Shown here: one piece after another, positions 33,016 through 41,462 of the stretch
Position numbering within the stretch: the stretch's first letter is position 1
Layout: the number at the start of each line of letters is the position of its first letter
Assembly: GCF_006334915.2 (NCBI RefSeq)
Contig: NZ_VDMA02000025.1
Location: forward strand, 60,468 to 124,467
Length of the DNA stretch: 64,000 bases
Direction of reading: 5' to 3'
Source: Microbispora catharanthi
Lineage (GTDB): Bacteria > Actinomycetota > Actinomycetes > Streptosporangiales > Streptosporangiaceae
Notes under the pieces: generated by a model
Told to the model about the DNA's origin: nothing
Databases searched by the model: none
The model's input: only the letters and a program-made list of their open reading frames with translations
Position numbers and translations under genes: made by a program

Positions 33016-34137
33016 TCAGCGGAGGCGGTGGGCGCCGGCCGCCGGGGTGGCGGGCAGGAACGTCGGCGCGGCCCAGCCGCGCTCGGCGTAGGCCTGCTCC
33101 ACGGTGGCGCGGACCCGGTCCACCCGGTCGTCGGCGACGAGCGCGATGGCCGAGCCGCCGAAGCCGCCGCCGGTCATCCGCGCCCCGCGCGCGCCGCCCT
33201 TGATCGCGCCCTCCACCGCCACGTCCAGTTCCGGGCAGGAGACCTGGTACTGGTCGCGGAGAGACAGGTGTGAGGCGTTCAGCAGGGCGCCGATCTCCTG
33301 TACGGCTCCCGCCCGCAGCAGTCCGATGACGGCCTCCACCCGGTGGTTCTCGGTGACGACGTGCTGGGTGCGGGCCCGCTCGTCGCCGCTGAGCCTCGAC
33401 AGGGCCGCGGCGAGGTCGGTGACGTCCCGCAGCGACGGGACGCCGAGGTGCTTGGCGGCGTTCTCGCAGTCCTGGCGCCGCTTGGCGTACTGCCCGTCGG
33501 CCAGTTCGTGGTGCACGCCGGTGTTGATGATGAGGATCTGCAGGCCGTACGCCGACAGGTCGAACGGAACGGCGCGGCCGGCCAGCGAGCGGCAGTCGAG
33601 GAACAGCGCGTGCCCCTCCTTGCTCAGCGCCGAGGCCGCCTGGTCCATGATCCCGCACGGCATGCCGACGAACTCGTTCTCGGCCTTCTGGCACAGCCTG
33701 GCCAGCTCCATCGGCTCCAGGCCGAGGCCGTACAGGTCGCTCAGGGCGAGTCCGACGGACACCTCCAGCGCCGCGCTGGAGGACAGCCCCGCGCCCTTGG
33801 GCACGTCGCCGTCGATCACGATGTCGGCGCCGCGCACCGGCAGCCCGGCGCCGCGCAGGATCGAGACGACTCCGGCGGGGTAGCGGGCCCAGCCCTCGGC
33901 CCGCTCGACGTCCTCAAGCACCTGCTCCTCGCCGGGGGCCTGCAGCGAGGAGATCCGGACGGTGTGGTCCTCGCGGGGGCTGACGGCCGCGGTGACGCCC
34001 CACGGCACCGCGAACGGCAGCACGAAGCCGTCGTTGTAGTCGGTGTGCTCCCCGATCAGGTTGACCCTGCCGGGCGCGTGCCAGACCCCGGCGGGATCGC
34101 CGCCGTACGCCTGACGGAAAGCATCAATAACGCGCAT
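33016..34137 (-). CDS. galK: Galactokinase
   Basis: Phosphorylates galactose to galactose-1-phosphate, the first committed step of the Leloir pathway. The 373-residue GHMP kinase shows the galactokinase signature GRVNLIGEHTDYNDG at residues 24-38, the ATP motif PKGAGLSSSAALEV near residue 113, and the C-terminal RMTGGGFGGSAIAL. GAGGAG precedes the ATG at 34137. galT and galE are not adjacent, so the gene stands alone here. Confidence 0.95.
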   Translation of the reverse strand: MRVIDAFRQAYGGDPAGVWHAPGRVNLIGEHTDYNDGFVLPFAVPWGVTAAVSPREDHTVRISSLQAPGEEQVLEDVERAEGWARYPAGVVSILRGAGLPVRGADIVIDGDVPKGAGLSSSAALEVSVGLALSDLYGLGLEPMELARLCQKAENEFVGMPCGIMDQAASALSKEGHALFLDCRSLAGRAVPFDLSAYGLQILIINTGVHHELADGQYAKRRQDCENAAKHLGVPSLRDVTDLAAALSRLSGDERARTQHVVTENHRVEAVIGLLRAGAVQEIGALLNASHLSLRDQYQVSCPELDVAVEGAIKGGARGARMTGGGFGGSAIALVADDRVDRVRATVEQAYAERGWAAPTFLPATPAAGAHRLR

Positions 34138-34201
34138 AGTCGCACACTCCTCAACATCGCGGCCTTCCCGTAGGGTAGCGGCCCACGCGGGTGCGGACGT
34201 G

Positions 34202-34237
34202 TCAGGGCCCGGCTCGGAGGTCCGGGCCGGGCCCTGA
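34202..34237 (-). terminator. T-less hairpin downstream of the catalase gene
   Basis: Arms TCAGGGCCCGGC and GCCGGGCCCTGA (12 bp) enclose a 12-base loop, 16 bases beyond the catalase stop codon in its reading direction. No T tract is present. Confidence 0.6.
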
Positions 34238-34252
34238 TCCGCACGGCGGCTC

Positions 34253-35914
34253 TCACATCGCGGGTATCGTCGCCCGCTCGTCGGGGACGCAGTGCGTCAT
34301 CTTCAGCCCCGAGACGTCGCGCGGGCCGTTCTTGCCGAGGTTGGACAGGCGCTCCCTGTCCTCGTCGGTCAGGTCCTGGCTCGCCAGCGGCTCCAGGTGC
34401 TTGACGTCGTCCGGCGTGATTCCGAGCCCCTCGCCGACGCGCAGCCCGAGGTCGTCCTCGACCAGCAGGAAGTGCCACACCATGCGCTCCTGGATCGGCC
34501 GGTCGCACTGCGACAGCATGGTGGTCAGGTTCTCCACCAGGTCGTCGCGCTCCCACTGCTCCATGAGCAGGTAGCGCTCGCCCGCCTGCTTGTAGTCGTT
34601 GGTCCGCGGGATGCGCTTGCGGGTGAGCCTGCCGACGATCTCCGGGCCCTGCTCGTCGTGCGTCGGGAACTGTCCCTCGCGCGGTCCGCCGGTGATGGAC
34701 GGCTCGTAGTTGACGTGCGGGTTCTCGCCTCCCCGATCCTGGTGGTAGGTCATGAAGCCGTCGCGCTGGTTGGTCCGCACGTCGGCGTTCTTGGCCTGGT
34801 TGACCGGCAGCTGCAGGTAGTTCGGCCCGACGCGGTAGCGCTGGGTGTCGCTGTAGGAGAACGTGCGGCCCACCAGCATCTTGTCGTCGGAGAAGTCCAG
34901 CCCGTCGACGAGGACGCCGGTGCCGAAGGAGATCTGCTCGTTCTCGGCGAAGACGTTGTCCAACGTCCGGTTCAGGACCATCCGCCCGACCGGCTTGGCC
35001 GGGAAGATCTCCTCCGGCCAGACCTTGGTGTCGTCCAGCGGGTCGAAGTCCAGCTCGGGGTGCTCGTCGTCGCTCATCATCTGGACGAGCAGCTCCCACT
35101 CCGGATAGTCGCCGCGCTCGATGGCGTCGTGCAGGTCCTTCGTGGCGTGGCCCAGTTCGTGTGCCTGGATGCGGGCGGCGTCCTCGGCCGTCATGCTCCT
35201 GACTCCCTGCTTGGGCATCCAGTGGTACTTCACGAGCACGGTCTCGCCCCGGTCGTTCACCCACTTGTAGGTGTTGACCCCGAAGCCCTGCATGTGCCGG
35301 TAGTCCGCCGGGATGCCGCGCGGGCTGAACAGGTTGACCAGCATGTGCATGCTCTCCGGGCTCTGCGACATGAAGTCGAAGATCCGGTTCGGCTCCTGCC
35401 GGAACGTGACCGGGTCCGGCTTGAGCGCGTGGATCACGTCGGGGAACTTGATGGCGTCGCGGATGAAGAACACCGCGAGGTTGTTCCCTACGAGGTCCCA
35501 GTTGCCGTCCTCCGTGTAGAACTTCACGGCGAAGCCGCGCGGGTCGCGGGCACACTCGGACGAGTCCCGCCCGCCGATCACGGTCGAGAACCGCACCGCC
35601 AGGTCGGTGCGCTTGCCGGTCTCCTGGAACAGCTTCGCCCTCGTGAACCGGGCGATCGGCTCGTCGCCCCACATGCCGTACGCCTCGAAGAAGCCGTACG
35701 ACGTCGTGCCGCGCGCGTGCACCACCCGTTCCGGGATGCGCTCCCGGTCGAAGTGACTGATCTTCTCCAGGAACTGGTAGTTCTCGAGAGTGGCCGGGCC
35801 GCGCGCGCCGACCGTCCGCTGGTTCTGGTTGTCGTAGACCGGGTGCCCTTGACGGTTGGTCAGCACCGGACGCTCGTCCCCAGGCTCCGGTCCCTTGCTC
35901 GACACGTCCGTCAT
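34253..35914 (-). CDS. Monofunctional heme catalase
   Basis: Dismutes hydrogen peroxide. The 553-residue protein has distal His66 in ERVVHARGT, the distal Asn in GNNLAVFFIRD and the proximal heme-ligand tyrosine in RTFSYSDTQRYRVGPNY, so all catalytic residues are in place. Length is between small- and large-subunit catalases, with a C-terminal extension of about 60 residues. ATG at 35914 has AGGAG eight bases upstream. A direct repeat of ATTTGA lies in its promoter region. A separate catR/furA gene is not next to it. Confidence 0.94.
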   Translation of the reverse strand: MTDVSSKGPEPGDERPVLTNRQGHPVYDNQNQRTVGARGPATLENYQFLEKISHFDRERIPERVVHARGTTSYGFFEAYGMWGDEPIARFTRAKLFQETGKRTDLAVRFSTVIGGRDSSECARDPRGFAVKFYTEDGNWDLVGNNLAVFFIRDAIKFPDVIHALKPDPVTFRQEPNRIFDFMSQSPESMHMLVNLFSPRGIPADYRHMQGFGVNTYKWVNDRGETVLVKYHWMPKQGVRSMTAEDAARIQAHELGHATKDLHDAIERGDYPEWELLVQMMSDDEHPELDFDPLDDTKVWPEEIFPAKPVGRMVLNRTLDNVFAENEQISFGTGVLVDGLDFSDDKMLVGRTFSYSDTQRYRVGPNYLQLPVNQAKNADVRTNQRDGFMTYHQDRGGENPHVNYEPSITGGPREGQFPTHDEQGPEIVGRLTRKRIPRTNDYKQAGERYLLMEQWERDDLVENLTTMLSQCDRPIQERMVWHFLLVEDDLGLRVGEGLGITPDDVKHLEPLASQDLTDEDRERLSNLGKNGPRDVSGLKMTHCVPDERATIPAM

Positions 35915-35932
35915 GGGACGGCTCCTCTCGCT

Positions 35933-35948
35933 ATTTGATCTCATTTGA
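35933..35948 (-). promoter_or_regulatory. ATTTGA direct repeat in the catalase promoter region
   Basis: ATTTGA occurs at 35933-35938 and 35943-35948 with TCTC between, in an AT-rich island just upstream of the catalase start. It may be an operator or part of the promoter. Confidence 0.35.
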
Positions 35949-36010
35949 GTTGTTTGTCCTCTTCAAGACTCCCCTTTCCGCTTTTTGTCGGGGTATTCGT
36001 CCCGGCGCTC

Positions 36011-37267
36011 TCAGGAGAGGAGATCCTGGAACGCCCGGAGCACGCGGGGGAGGGACCGCAGGGCGCCGTTCACGTGGTCCACGGCTCCGACGTCCACCAG
36101 GCGCACCTCGGCCCCGCCCGCCGCCAGGTCGTCGCGGCACAGCCGGGAGTTGGCGATCGCCACGTCGCGGTCGCCCCGGGAGGCGTACAGCGTGACCGGG
36201 ACCCGGGGCCGCCAGCCGGTGCAGGTCGTGTCGCCGGTGCGCAGCGCTTCGAGGAAAGCGCCGGTGGGCTGCCTGACCAGGTCCATGAACTCGCCGGTCA
36301 GCAGCTCGGCCGGACTCGCCGGGAGCGCGGCGGCGATCTGCTCCTCGGTGTGCAGCCCGTCGAAGAGCCCCTCCACCGTCGTGTCGTACGGCGCGCGGAA
36401 CGCCTGGCCGGGCGTGTCGTACAGGTGGTGGAGGCGGTTCATCGAGGTGATCCAGTACGCGAGGTAGAACGTCGCGGTGTGCGGCTCGATGTCCCCGGAC
36501 AGGACGGCGGGCAGCTCGGCCCGCTCCACGGCGTACGGCCCGCTGATCGGGGCGAGCGCGGCGAGCCGGAGACCGGGCACGGCGCCCTGCTGGAGCGCGC
36601 GGCCCAGCGCCATCGCGGCCTGCCCGCCCTGGGAGAAGCCGGTGACCATCACCCGGCCGTCGAGGGTCCGGCCGTGCCGGGCGGCGAGATCGCGGGCGGC
36701 GCGCAGCAGGTCGGCCGAGGCCGTCACCTCCGACGCCGTGTCCATGTACGGGTGCCGGCCCGGCCCGAGGCCGAGACCGAGGTAGTCGGGCGCCAGCCCC
36801 GCGAAGCCGGCGGCGGCGAACATGACGGGCACCAGCCGGCCGTCGCCGTCCGCCGAGACCGACGGCGCGTAGCGCTTGGTGGGGAGCGTCCCGTGCTCGT
36901 AGACCGCGAACGGCAGGCGCCCGTCCCGGGAGCGGGGCAGGGCCACCACGCCACTGGCGGTCGTGGGCGCCCCGTCGGTGCCGATGGTCCGGTAGACGAC
37001 CCGGTGGACGTCGACGCCGAGCGGGTGCTCCGGCGCGGGGAATCCGGCGGCGCGCAGGGTGGCGGAGACCTGGGCGGGCGACAGCCGGTCGAGGCGGGTC
37101 GCCGACACGATCGCGCCCCGCGGGGCCTCGGCGGCGACCGCGGTGACGGCGGTGGCGGCGGGCCGGGTGATCGCGGCGGAGGCGGTGGCGGGAACGGAGA
37201 GCACGGTGACCGCCAGGGCGGCGCAGGCCGCGGCGGCGAGGAGTCGCTTGGAGAGGGGGTTTGTCAT
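36011..37267 (-). CDS. Secreted lipase/esterase, alpha/beta hydrolase (secretory lipase type)
   Basis: The 418-residue exported protein has a signal peptide (LLAAAACAALAVTVLSVPATASA) and an alpha/beta hydrolase domain of the secretory lipase family. The nucleophile elbow is GFSQGGQAAM, the acid is in ASRGDRDVAI and the histidine in GAVDHVNGAL; the YEHGTLPTKRY segment supplies the oxyanion region. Likely substrates are esters or triglycerides outside the cell. The ATG at 37267 is the first Met before the signal peptide. The next gene on the other strand is a TetR regulator about 200 bp away. Confidence 0.85.
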   Translation of the reverse strand: MTNPLSKRLLAAAACAALAVTVLSVPATASAAITRPAATAVTAVAAEAPRGAIVSATRLDRLSPAQVSATLRAAGFPAPEHPLGVDVHRVVYRTIGTDGAPTTASGVVALPRSRDGRLPFAVYEHGTLPTKRYAPSVSADGDGRLVPVMFAAAGFAGLAPDYLGLGLGPGRHPYMDTASEVTASADLLRAARDLAARHGRTLDGRVMVTGFSQGGQAAMALGRALQQGAVPGLRLAALAPISGPYAVERAELPAVLSGDIEPHTATFYLAYWITSMNRLHHLYDTPGQAFRAPYDTTVEGLFDGLHTEEQIAAALPASPAELLTGEFMDLVRQPTGAFLEALRTGDTTCTGWRPRVPVTLYASRGDRDVAIANSRLCRDDLAAGGAEVRLVDVGAVDHVNGALRSLPRVLRAFQDLLS

Positions 37268-37408
37268 GGCGATGACGGTAGGTTCCGGCGGTGATCACAA
37301 CCCATCCCGCGCACCGCCGAAACCATGGTGGGGAATCCCCTACCTCACTCGTTAGCGCGCGTTCGGCGCGCTTGACCCTGTGACGGCTCGCTCGCGTCCT
37401 GGCAACGT

Positions 37409-37422
37409 GAACTACACTGTTC
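37409..37422. promoter_or_regulatory. GAAC-N6-GTTC site over the TetR promoter
   Basis: GAAC-TACACT-GTTC at 37409-37422. The spacer TACACT fits a -10 box for the TetR gene at 37465, so a bound repressor would block transcription. The same core occurs at 38326-38339 and 41145-41158. Confidence 0.6.
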
Positions 37423-37464
37423 GAGTTGCTCGGGAACGTCGGCTCAGGGAGCACAGGAGCGGAA

Positions 37465-38115
37465 ATGGCAGCCACACCGCGCGGCGCCGGTGACAGGTCG
37501 CGGTCCGCGCAGCGCCCCGCGGCGCAGGCCGAGCGGCGAGCCGACGCCCGGCGCAACATCAGGTCCATCCTGGACGCGGCCCAGCTTTGCCTGGCCCGCG
37601 ACGCCGACGCCAGCGTCGCCGACATCGCCAAGGCGGCGGGGGTCGGCCGGGTCACGCTCTACGGGCACTTCAAAACCCGGGCGGATCTCGTCGACGCCGT
37701 CCTGACGCGCACGATGGAGCAGTCCGACGCCGCGCTCGACGCGACCGACACCACCGGTGACCCCTGCCAGGCGCTGACCCGGCTCGTCGGCGCCTCGTGG
37801 CAGATCGTCCACCAGTTTCACTCCGTGCTTCAGGCCGCGCAGCGCGAACTGCCCCCGGAGCGGATCCTGGCCGTCCACGACCGGACCCTGCAAAGGGTCC
37901 AGGCGATCATCGATCGCGGGCGACGCGCCGGCGCCTTCCGCGACGACCTGCCCGCGAGGTGGCTCGTCACGACCGTGTTCAGCCTGATGCACGCCGCGGT
38001 GGAGGACACCGCCGCCGGCAGGCTGGACGCCGACGACGCCGCGCGGGTCATCTCGGCGACGCTGCTCGCCGCCCTCACCGCGCCCGGCAGGGCCGTGCCC
38101 ACGCCGGCCCCGTAA
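37465..38115 (+). CDS. TetR-family transcriptional regulator, likely controls the efflux genes downstream
   Basis: The 216-residue repressor has an N-terminal HTH (ASVADIAKAAGVGRVTLYGHF at about residues 52-72) and a helical ligand-binding domain. ATG at 37465 is six bases after AGGAG. Its promoter carries a GAAC-N6-GTTC site that recurs in front of the truncated and the complete MFS genes, so it most likely autoregulates and represses efflux until a ligand binds (inference from shared sites). The divergent lipase gene could also be under its control. Confidence 0.88.
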   Translation: MAATPRGAGDRSRSAQRPAAQAERRADARRNIRSILDAAQLCLARDADASVADIAKAAGVGRVTLYGHFKTRADLVDAVLTRTMEQSDAALDATDTTGDPCQALTRLVGASWQIVHQFHSVLQAAQRELPPERILAVHDRTLQRVQAIIDRGRRAGAFRDDLPARWLVTTVFSLMHAAVEDTAAGRLDADDAARVISATLLAALTAPGRAVPTPAP

Positions 38116-38285
38116 CCGCCGACGTCACCGGTCCGCCCTGGCCGCGCACCCTTATGCCGCGGCGGCGCGGCTCGGCATGGTCTCCGCCGGATGACCTCTC
38201 AAGGCGCAAGACCTCCTCACCGCCGTGCCGCGACCGCGCACGCCTCTTCCCGGTGACAGCGACCTGGAGACTTCGCCACCCAAAC

Positions 38286-38345
38286 CCGAACATTTGCGTA
38301 CGACTTAGGTGCTAACCTGAAACCTGAACATGGTTGTTCAGGTTA
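38286..38345 (+). promoter_or_regulatory. Promoter/operator block A, 60 bp, duplicated at 41105
   Basis: The block contains TAACCT (-10 candidate, 38313-38318) and the inverted repeat ACCTGAAC-ATGGTT-GTTCAGGT at 38322-38343 with perfect 8-bp arms. By hand alignment 47 of 60 bases match block B at 41105-41164. The TetR encoded upstream is the probable ligand. Confidence 0.65.
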
Positions 38346-38629
38346 ACTCCCGAATCGTCAACACCTTCCACCGGCTCGGCGGCGCACTCGGGGTCGCCGT
38401 CCTGTCCACCGTCGCCGCCTACGGCACGACCGGCGTCACCCTGGCCTTCCCGGTCGGCGCCGTCGTCGCGTCGGCCGCCGCCGCGCTGAGCGCGTTGGTC
38501 GTGCCCGCGAGGGCCGCACGCGTCGGCGCGGCGCCACACGCCCCGCCGAGTCGCGCACCAGACGCGCACCCGCAATGCAACGAGATCCAGGAGAACGACG
38601 ATGAGTACCCACCGCTCGGCGCACGATGA
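38330..38629 (+). pseudogene. C-terminal remnant of an MFS drug transporter (DHA2/EmrB-like)
   Basis: The frame encodes VNTFHRLGGALGVAVLSTVAA followed by a hydrophobic TLAFPVGAVVASAAAALSALVV, which resembles the last two helices of 14-TM drug antiporters. About 400 N-terminal residues are missing: the promoter/operator block is joined directly to the gene's 3' end. The apparent ATG lies inside the operator spacer and is probably not a real start. The remnant overlaps the start of the next gene by 29 bases, so the deletion leaves the downstream genes under the efflux promoter. Confidence 0.6.
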
Positions 38630-39299
38630 CGCCGGCACGACGACACCGCCCCGGCCCCTCCGCCACCACGGCGCCGAGGACGACACCCGGTACGTACGGG
38701 GGATGGTGAGGCTCACCGCGATGATCGGGGGCCCGTTCTTCCTGCTCACCGTCATCCTGCACCCGGCCCGGGACGGGCACGACATCGCGGCGGGCGCCCA
38801 GTGGTATGCCTTCACTCATTCCATGGAGGCCATCAGCCTGCTGGTCCAGGCGACTTGCCTGGCCGGTGTCCTGGCCCTGGTCATGAACAGGTTCGGTCCG
38901 CGCGGACTCACCACGCTGTACACCGCGCTGGTCGGGACCATGCTCTGGTTCGGTCTGATCGTCTTCGACGGCGGCCACAACCCGGTGACGGCCAGGTACG
39001 CGCCCGACCTCGTGCACACCTCCAAGGACATCGACATCGAGGGCGGCATCATCGTGCTGGCCGCGAACATCGTCTTCCCGCTGGGATACGTGCTGCTCGC
39101 CCTGCTGCTCAACCGGTACGGACAACGGTGGACCGGCCTGCTCCTGGGATTCGGCGGCGTCGTCTACGCGATCGGCGGAACCGCGTCCCTGTTCGGCTTC
39201 GGACCGCACTCGGTGATCACATCCGTCATCGAGATCATCGGCGCCGCCCCGTACGCGTTGGGTTACGTGCTGCTCGGCCGCACCTTCGGACGGGTCTGA
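38601..39299 (+). CDS. Six-helix membrane protein of unknown function
   Basis: A 232-residue protein with a hydrophilic N-terminus of about 35 residues and about six hydrophobic helices (for example LTAMIGGPFFLLTVILHP and ALVGTMLWFGLIVFDGGHNP). It resembles uncharacterised DUF4386-like actinobacterial membrane proteins, with low certainty. The ATG at 38601 follows AGGAGA. It sits between the MFS remnant and an amidohydrolase gene on one strand, so all three are probably transcribed from block A. Confidence 0.7.
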   Translation: MSTHRSAHDDAGTTTPPRPLRHHGAEDDTRYVRGMVRLTAMIGGPFFLLTVILHPARDGHDIAAGAQWYAFTHSMEAISLLVQATCLAGVLALVMNRFGPRGLTTLYTALVGTMLWFGLIVFDGGHNPVTARYAPDLVHTSKDIDIEGGIIVLAANIVFPLGYVLLALLLNRYGQRWTGLLLGFGGVVYAIGGTASLFGFGPHSVITSVIEIIGAAPYALGYVLLGRTFGRV

Positions 39300-39343
39300 A
39301 GGAGGCGCCCATCAGAGACCGGCAACGGAAGCACGGAGGACCA

Positions 39344-41050
39344 ATGGACACGACCGTATTGGACGGCGGCCGCATCATCACCTGCGACGAACGCGGCACC
39401 ATCGCCGAGGCCATCGCCATCCGCGACGGCCGGGTGCTGGCCGTGGGCGACAGCGACACCGTCCGCGCTCAGGCCGGGACCGGCGCCCGGGTGGCCGACC
39501 TGGGCGGCGGCATCGTCATCCCCGGCCTGATCGACACCCACCCGCACCTGATGCACTTCGGCGCGCTCGCCGAGCCGCTGGTCGACCTCACGGACGCGAG
39601 CTCCCACGAGGACATCGTGGCCCGGATCGCCGCCCGGGCGGCCGTGACCCCACCGGGTGAGTGGATCATGACCACTCCCGTCGGCGAACCGCACTACTTC
39701 ATCCGCCGGTCCTACCGCGATCTGGTCGAGGGCGTCCTGCCGCACCGCGACGTCCTCGACCGCGCGGCGCCTCGGCATCCGGTGTTCATCCAGGCATGGG
39801 CACCGGTGGTACCGAACGTCTGCGCCATGAACAGCCTCGCGCTCGACCTGCTGGACATCAGCCACGTCACGCCGGATCGCGTCGGCGACGTCTGGATCGA
39901 GAAGGACCCGGCCGGCCGCCCGACCGGACGCCTGCACGGCTCGGTGACCAACTACTACTGCGACGACCCGTTCATGAACGGCCTGCTCCGCCGGCTTCCG
40001 CTGCTGCAGCCCGAGGCGATCGTCCCCGGGACGCGGCGGGCGATGCGCGCCTTCAACGCCCTCGGCGTCACCGCCGTGTACGAGGCGCACCTGATGACCT
40101 TCTCGCTCATCGAGTTCTACCGGTCGCTGCGCGACCAGGACCAGCTCACCCTCAGGGTGCTGTGCTCCCCAGAGGCCGAGCCCTTCGGGGTGGTGTGGAG
40201 CGACCCGTTGCAACCCCCCGGCTATCGGGAGCGGCTGGACCGGGCTCGCGACCTCACCGACCGCTCGGATCGGATGTTCCGCGTCGACGGCGTCACCGTC
40301 TCGCCGTACGGCCCGTGCTGGCCGGGATTCGCCCGCATGCGCGAGGCATACCAGGACCCGTACGGCAGGCAGACCCGAGGCCGGTCCACCGTGAGCCCGG
40401 AAAAGGTCGGTCAGGCGATCCGGTACTGCCACGAGAAGGGGGTGCGCCTCAACATCGTCACCTCAGGCCAAGCCGAGATCGACGGCCTGCTCGGCCGGCT
40501 CGAAGAGCTCGGGCACGTGCCCCTGACCACCGACGGCCGGGCCTGGCTGCTGCAGCACTTCTCCTTCGCCGAACCCGACCTGGTGCGACGCGCCGCCGCC
40601 CTCGGCCTCGACATCACCACCACCATGTCATTCTCCTGGGGCAAAGGAGAGCTCGTTCGCGAACGGTTCGGCGACCACCTGCTCCCCGACTTCATCCCCC
40701 TCGCCCGGCTCCTGGACGCCGGCCTGCACGTCGCCGCCGGCACCGACTGGGGACCCAAGAACGTCTTCGAACACATCGCTCTGGCCGTCGAACCCCGCTA
40801 TGCCGCCAGCGGCAACGCCGCGGCGACCCCCGGTATCAGCCGCCGCCGGGCACTGGCCATGTGGACCAGCGAAGCCGCCCACGTCCTTCGCTGGGACGAC
40901 ATCGGCTCGCTGCGACCCGGTAACCACGCCGACCTGGTCATCCTCGACCGCGACCCGCTCGCCTGCCCACTCGACGAGCTTCCCGGCACGCAGGTGATCA
41001 CCACCATGCTCGGCGGTAAGACCGTCACCGGCCCGGACCCCGCGGAGTGA
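39344..41050 (+). CDS. Amidohydrolase family protein (YtcJ-like)
   Basis: The 568-residue metal-dependent hydrolase has an N-terminal beta-sandwich segment (DGGRIITCDERGTIAEAIAI) and a TIM barrel with the metal motif DTHPHLM (His66, His68), a later LQHFSFAEPD and the C-terminal Asp in AAGTDWGPKN. RPGNHADLVILDRDP is the typical return to the sandwich domain. YtcJ-type enzymes act on amide or formamide bonds of small molecules; this one could modify the compound exported by the neighbouring efflux system (speculation). ATG at 39344 follows GGAGGA. Confidence 0.87.
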   Translation: MDTTVLDGGRIITCDERGTIAEAIAIRDGRVLAVGDSDTVRAQAGTGARVADLGGGIVIPGLIDTHPHLMHFGALAEPLVDLTDASSHEDIVARIAARAAVTPPGEWIMTTPVGEPHYFIRRSYRDLVEGVLPHRDVLDRAAPRHPVFIQAWAPVVPNVCAMNSLALDLLDISHVTPDRVGDVWIEKDPAGRPTGRLHGSVTNYYCDDPFMNGLLRRLPLLQPEAIVPGTRRAMRAFNALGVTAVYEAHLMTFSLIEFYRSLRDQDQLTLRVLCSPEAEPFGVVWSDPLQPPGYRERLDRARDLTDRSDRMFRVDGVTVSPYGPCWPGFARMREAYQDPYGRQTRGRSTVSPEKVGQAIRYCHEKGVRLNIVTSGQAEIDGLLGRLEELGHVPLTTDGRAWLLQHFSFAEPDLVRRAAALGLDITTTMSFSWGKGELVRERFGDHLLPDFIPLARLLDAGLHVAAGTDWGPKNVFEHIALAVEPRYAASGNAAATPGISRRRALAMWTSEAAHVLRWDDIGSLRPGNHADLVILDRDPLACPLDELPGTQVITTMLGGKTVTGPDPAE

Positions 41051-41104
41051 CTCACCTCTCCTCTTCACAGCGGCAGCGCGCTGTGACCCTTGTCACGCAT
41101 CAAT

Positions 41105-41164
41105 CCGAACACTGATGTACAACTTAACTGCTAGAGTGAAACTCGAACATAGTTGTTCAGGTTA
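41105..41164 (+). promoter_or_regulatory. Promoter/operator block B upstream of leader and MFS gene
   Basis: Second copy of block A. -10 candidate TAGAGT at 41132-41137; operator ACTCGAAC-ATAGTT-GTTCAGGT at 41141-41162, in which the left arm is degraded but GAAC-N6-GTTC is intact. The MFS start lies 300 bp downstream, leaving a long leader. Confidence 0.65.
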
Positions 41165-41261
41165 GTCGGGGGTCGTGTCACGCCCGCGATCGCGGTTGAC
41201 GCATTCCCCCGCGACCATCCCCGCCACATGAGACTGCCTGCCTATAGGGAGGTGAATTGCC

Positions 41262-41297
41262 ATGACGTCGTTCCCCAAGGGCTGGTTCCCCGCCTAA
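41262..41297 (+). CDS. Putative 11-residue leader peptide of the MFS gene
   Basis: ATG at 41262 opens MTSFPKGWFPA and a TAA stop. An excellent ribosome site, AGGGAGGTG, lies about six bases upstream, better than that of the MFS gene itself. The peptide holds two Phe-Pro pairs and a Trp. Its place between a drug-type operator and an efflux gene, with a hairpin 60 bases further on, suggests a leader that senses ribosome stalling. It is too short for any homology argument. Confidence 0.5.
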   Translation: MTSFPKGWFPA

Positions 41298-41357
41298 TCA
41301 GGCATGACCCAAGAAGTTGATCTCAGTCCGATTCGGTCACGAGATCGTCGTGCCGGG

Positions 41358-41399
41358 TCCGAGGGGCAGAATGCCGTGGCCGTCGTGCCGCCCCTCGGA
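41358..41399 (+). promoter_or_regulatory. Candidate attenuator hairpin in the MFS leader
   Basis: TCCGAGGGGC (41358-41367) and GCCCCTCGGA (41390-41399) form a perfect 10-bp stem with a 22-base loop. It lies between the leader peptide and the MFS start. No T run follows, so it may act as a Rho-dependent or T-less attenuator. Confidence 0.45.
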
Positions 41400-41462
41400 T
41401 CCGGCTTCGGCGCCCGCGGATGCCTGCTGTGACCGTCATGACAGGGAAAAGCGAATCTCCGC

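Noticed and set aside
37426..37464. Upstream TTG start of the TetR gene at 37426
   Set aside because: The extra 13 residues have no ribosome site and overlap the promoter; ATG at 37465 follows AGGAG at good distance.
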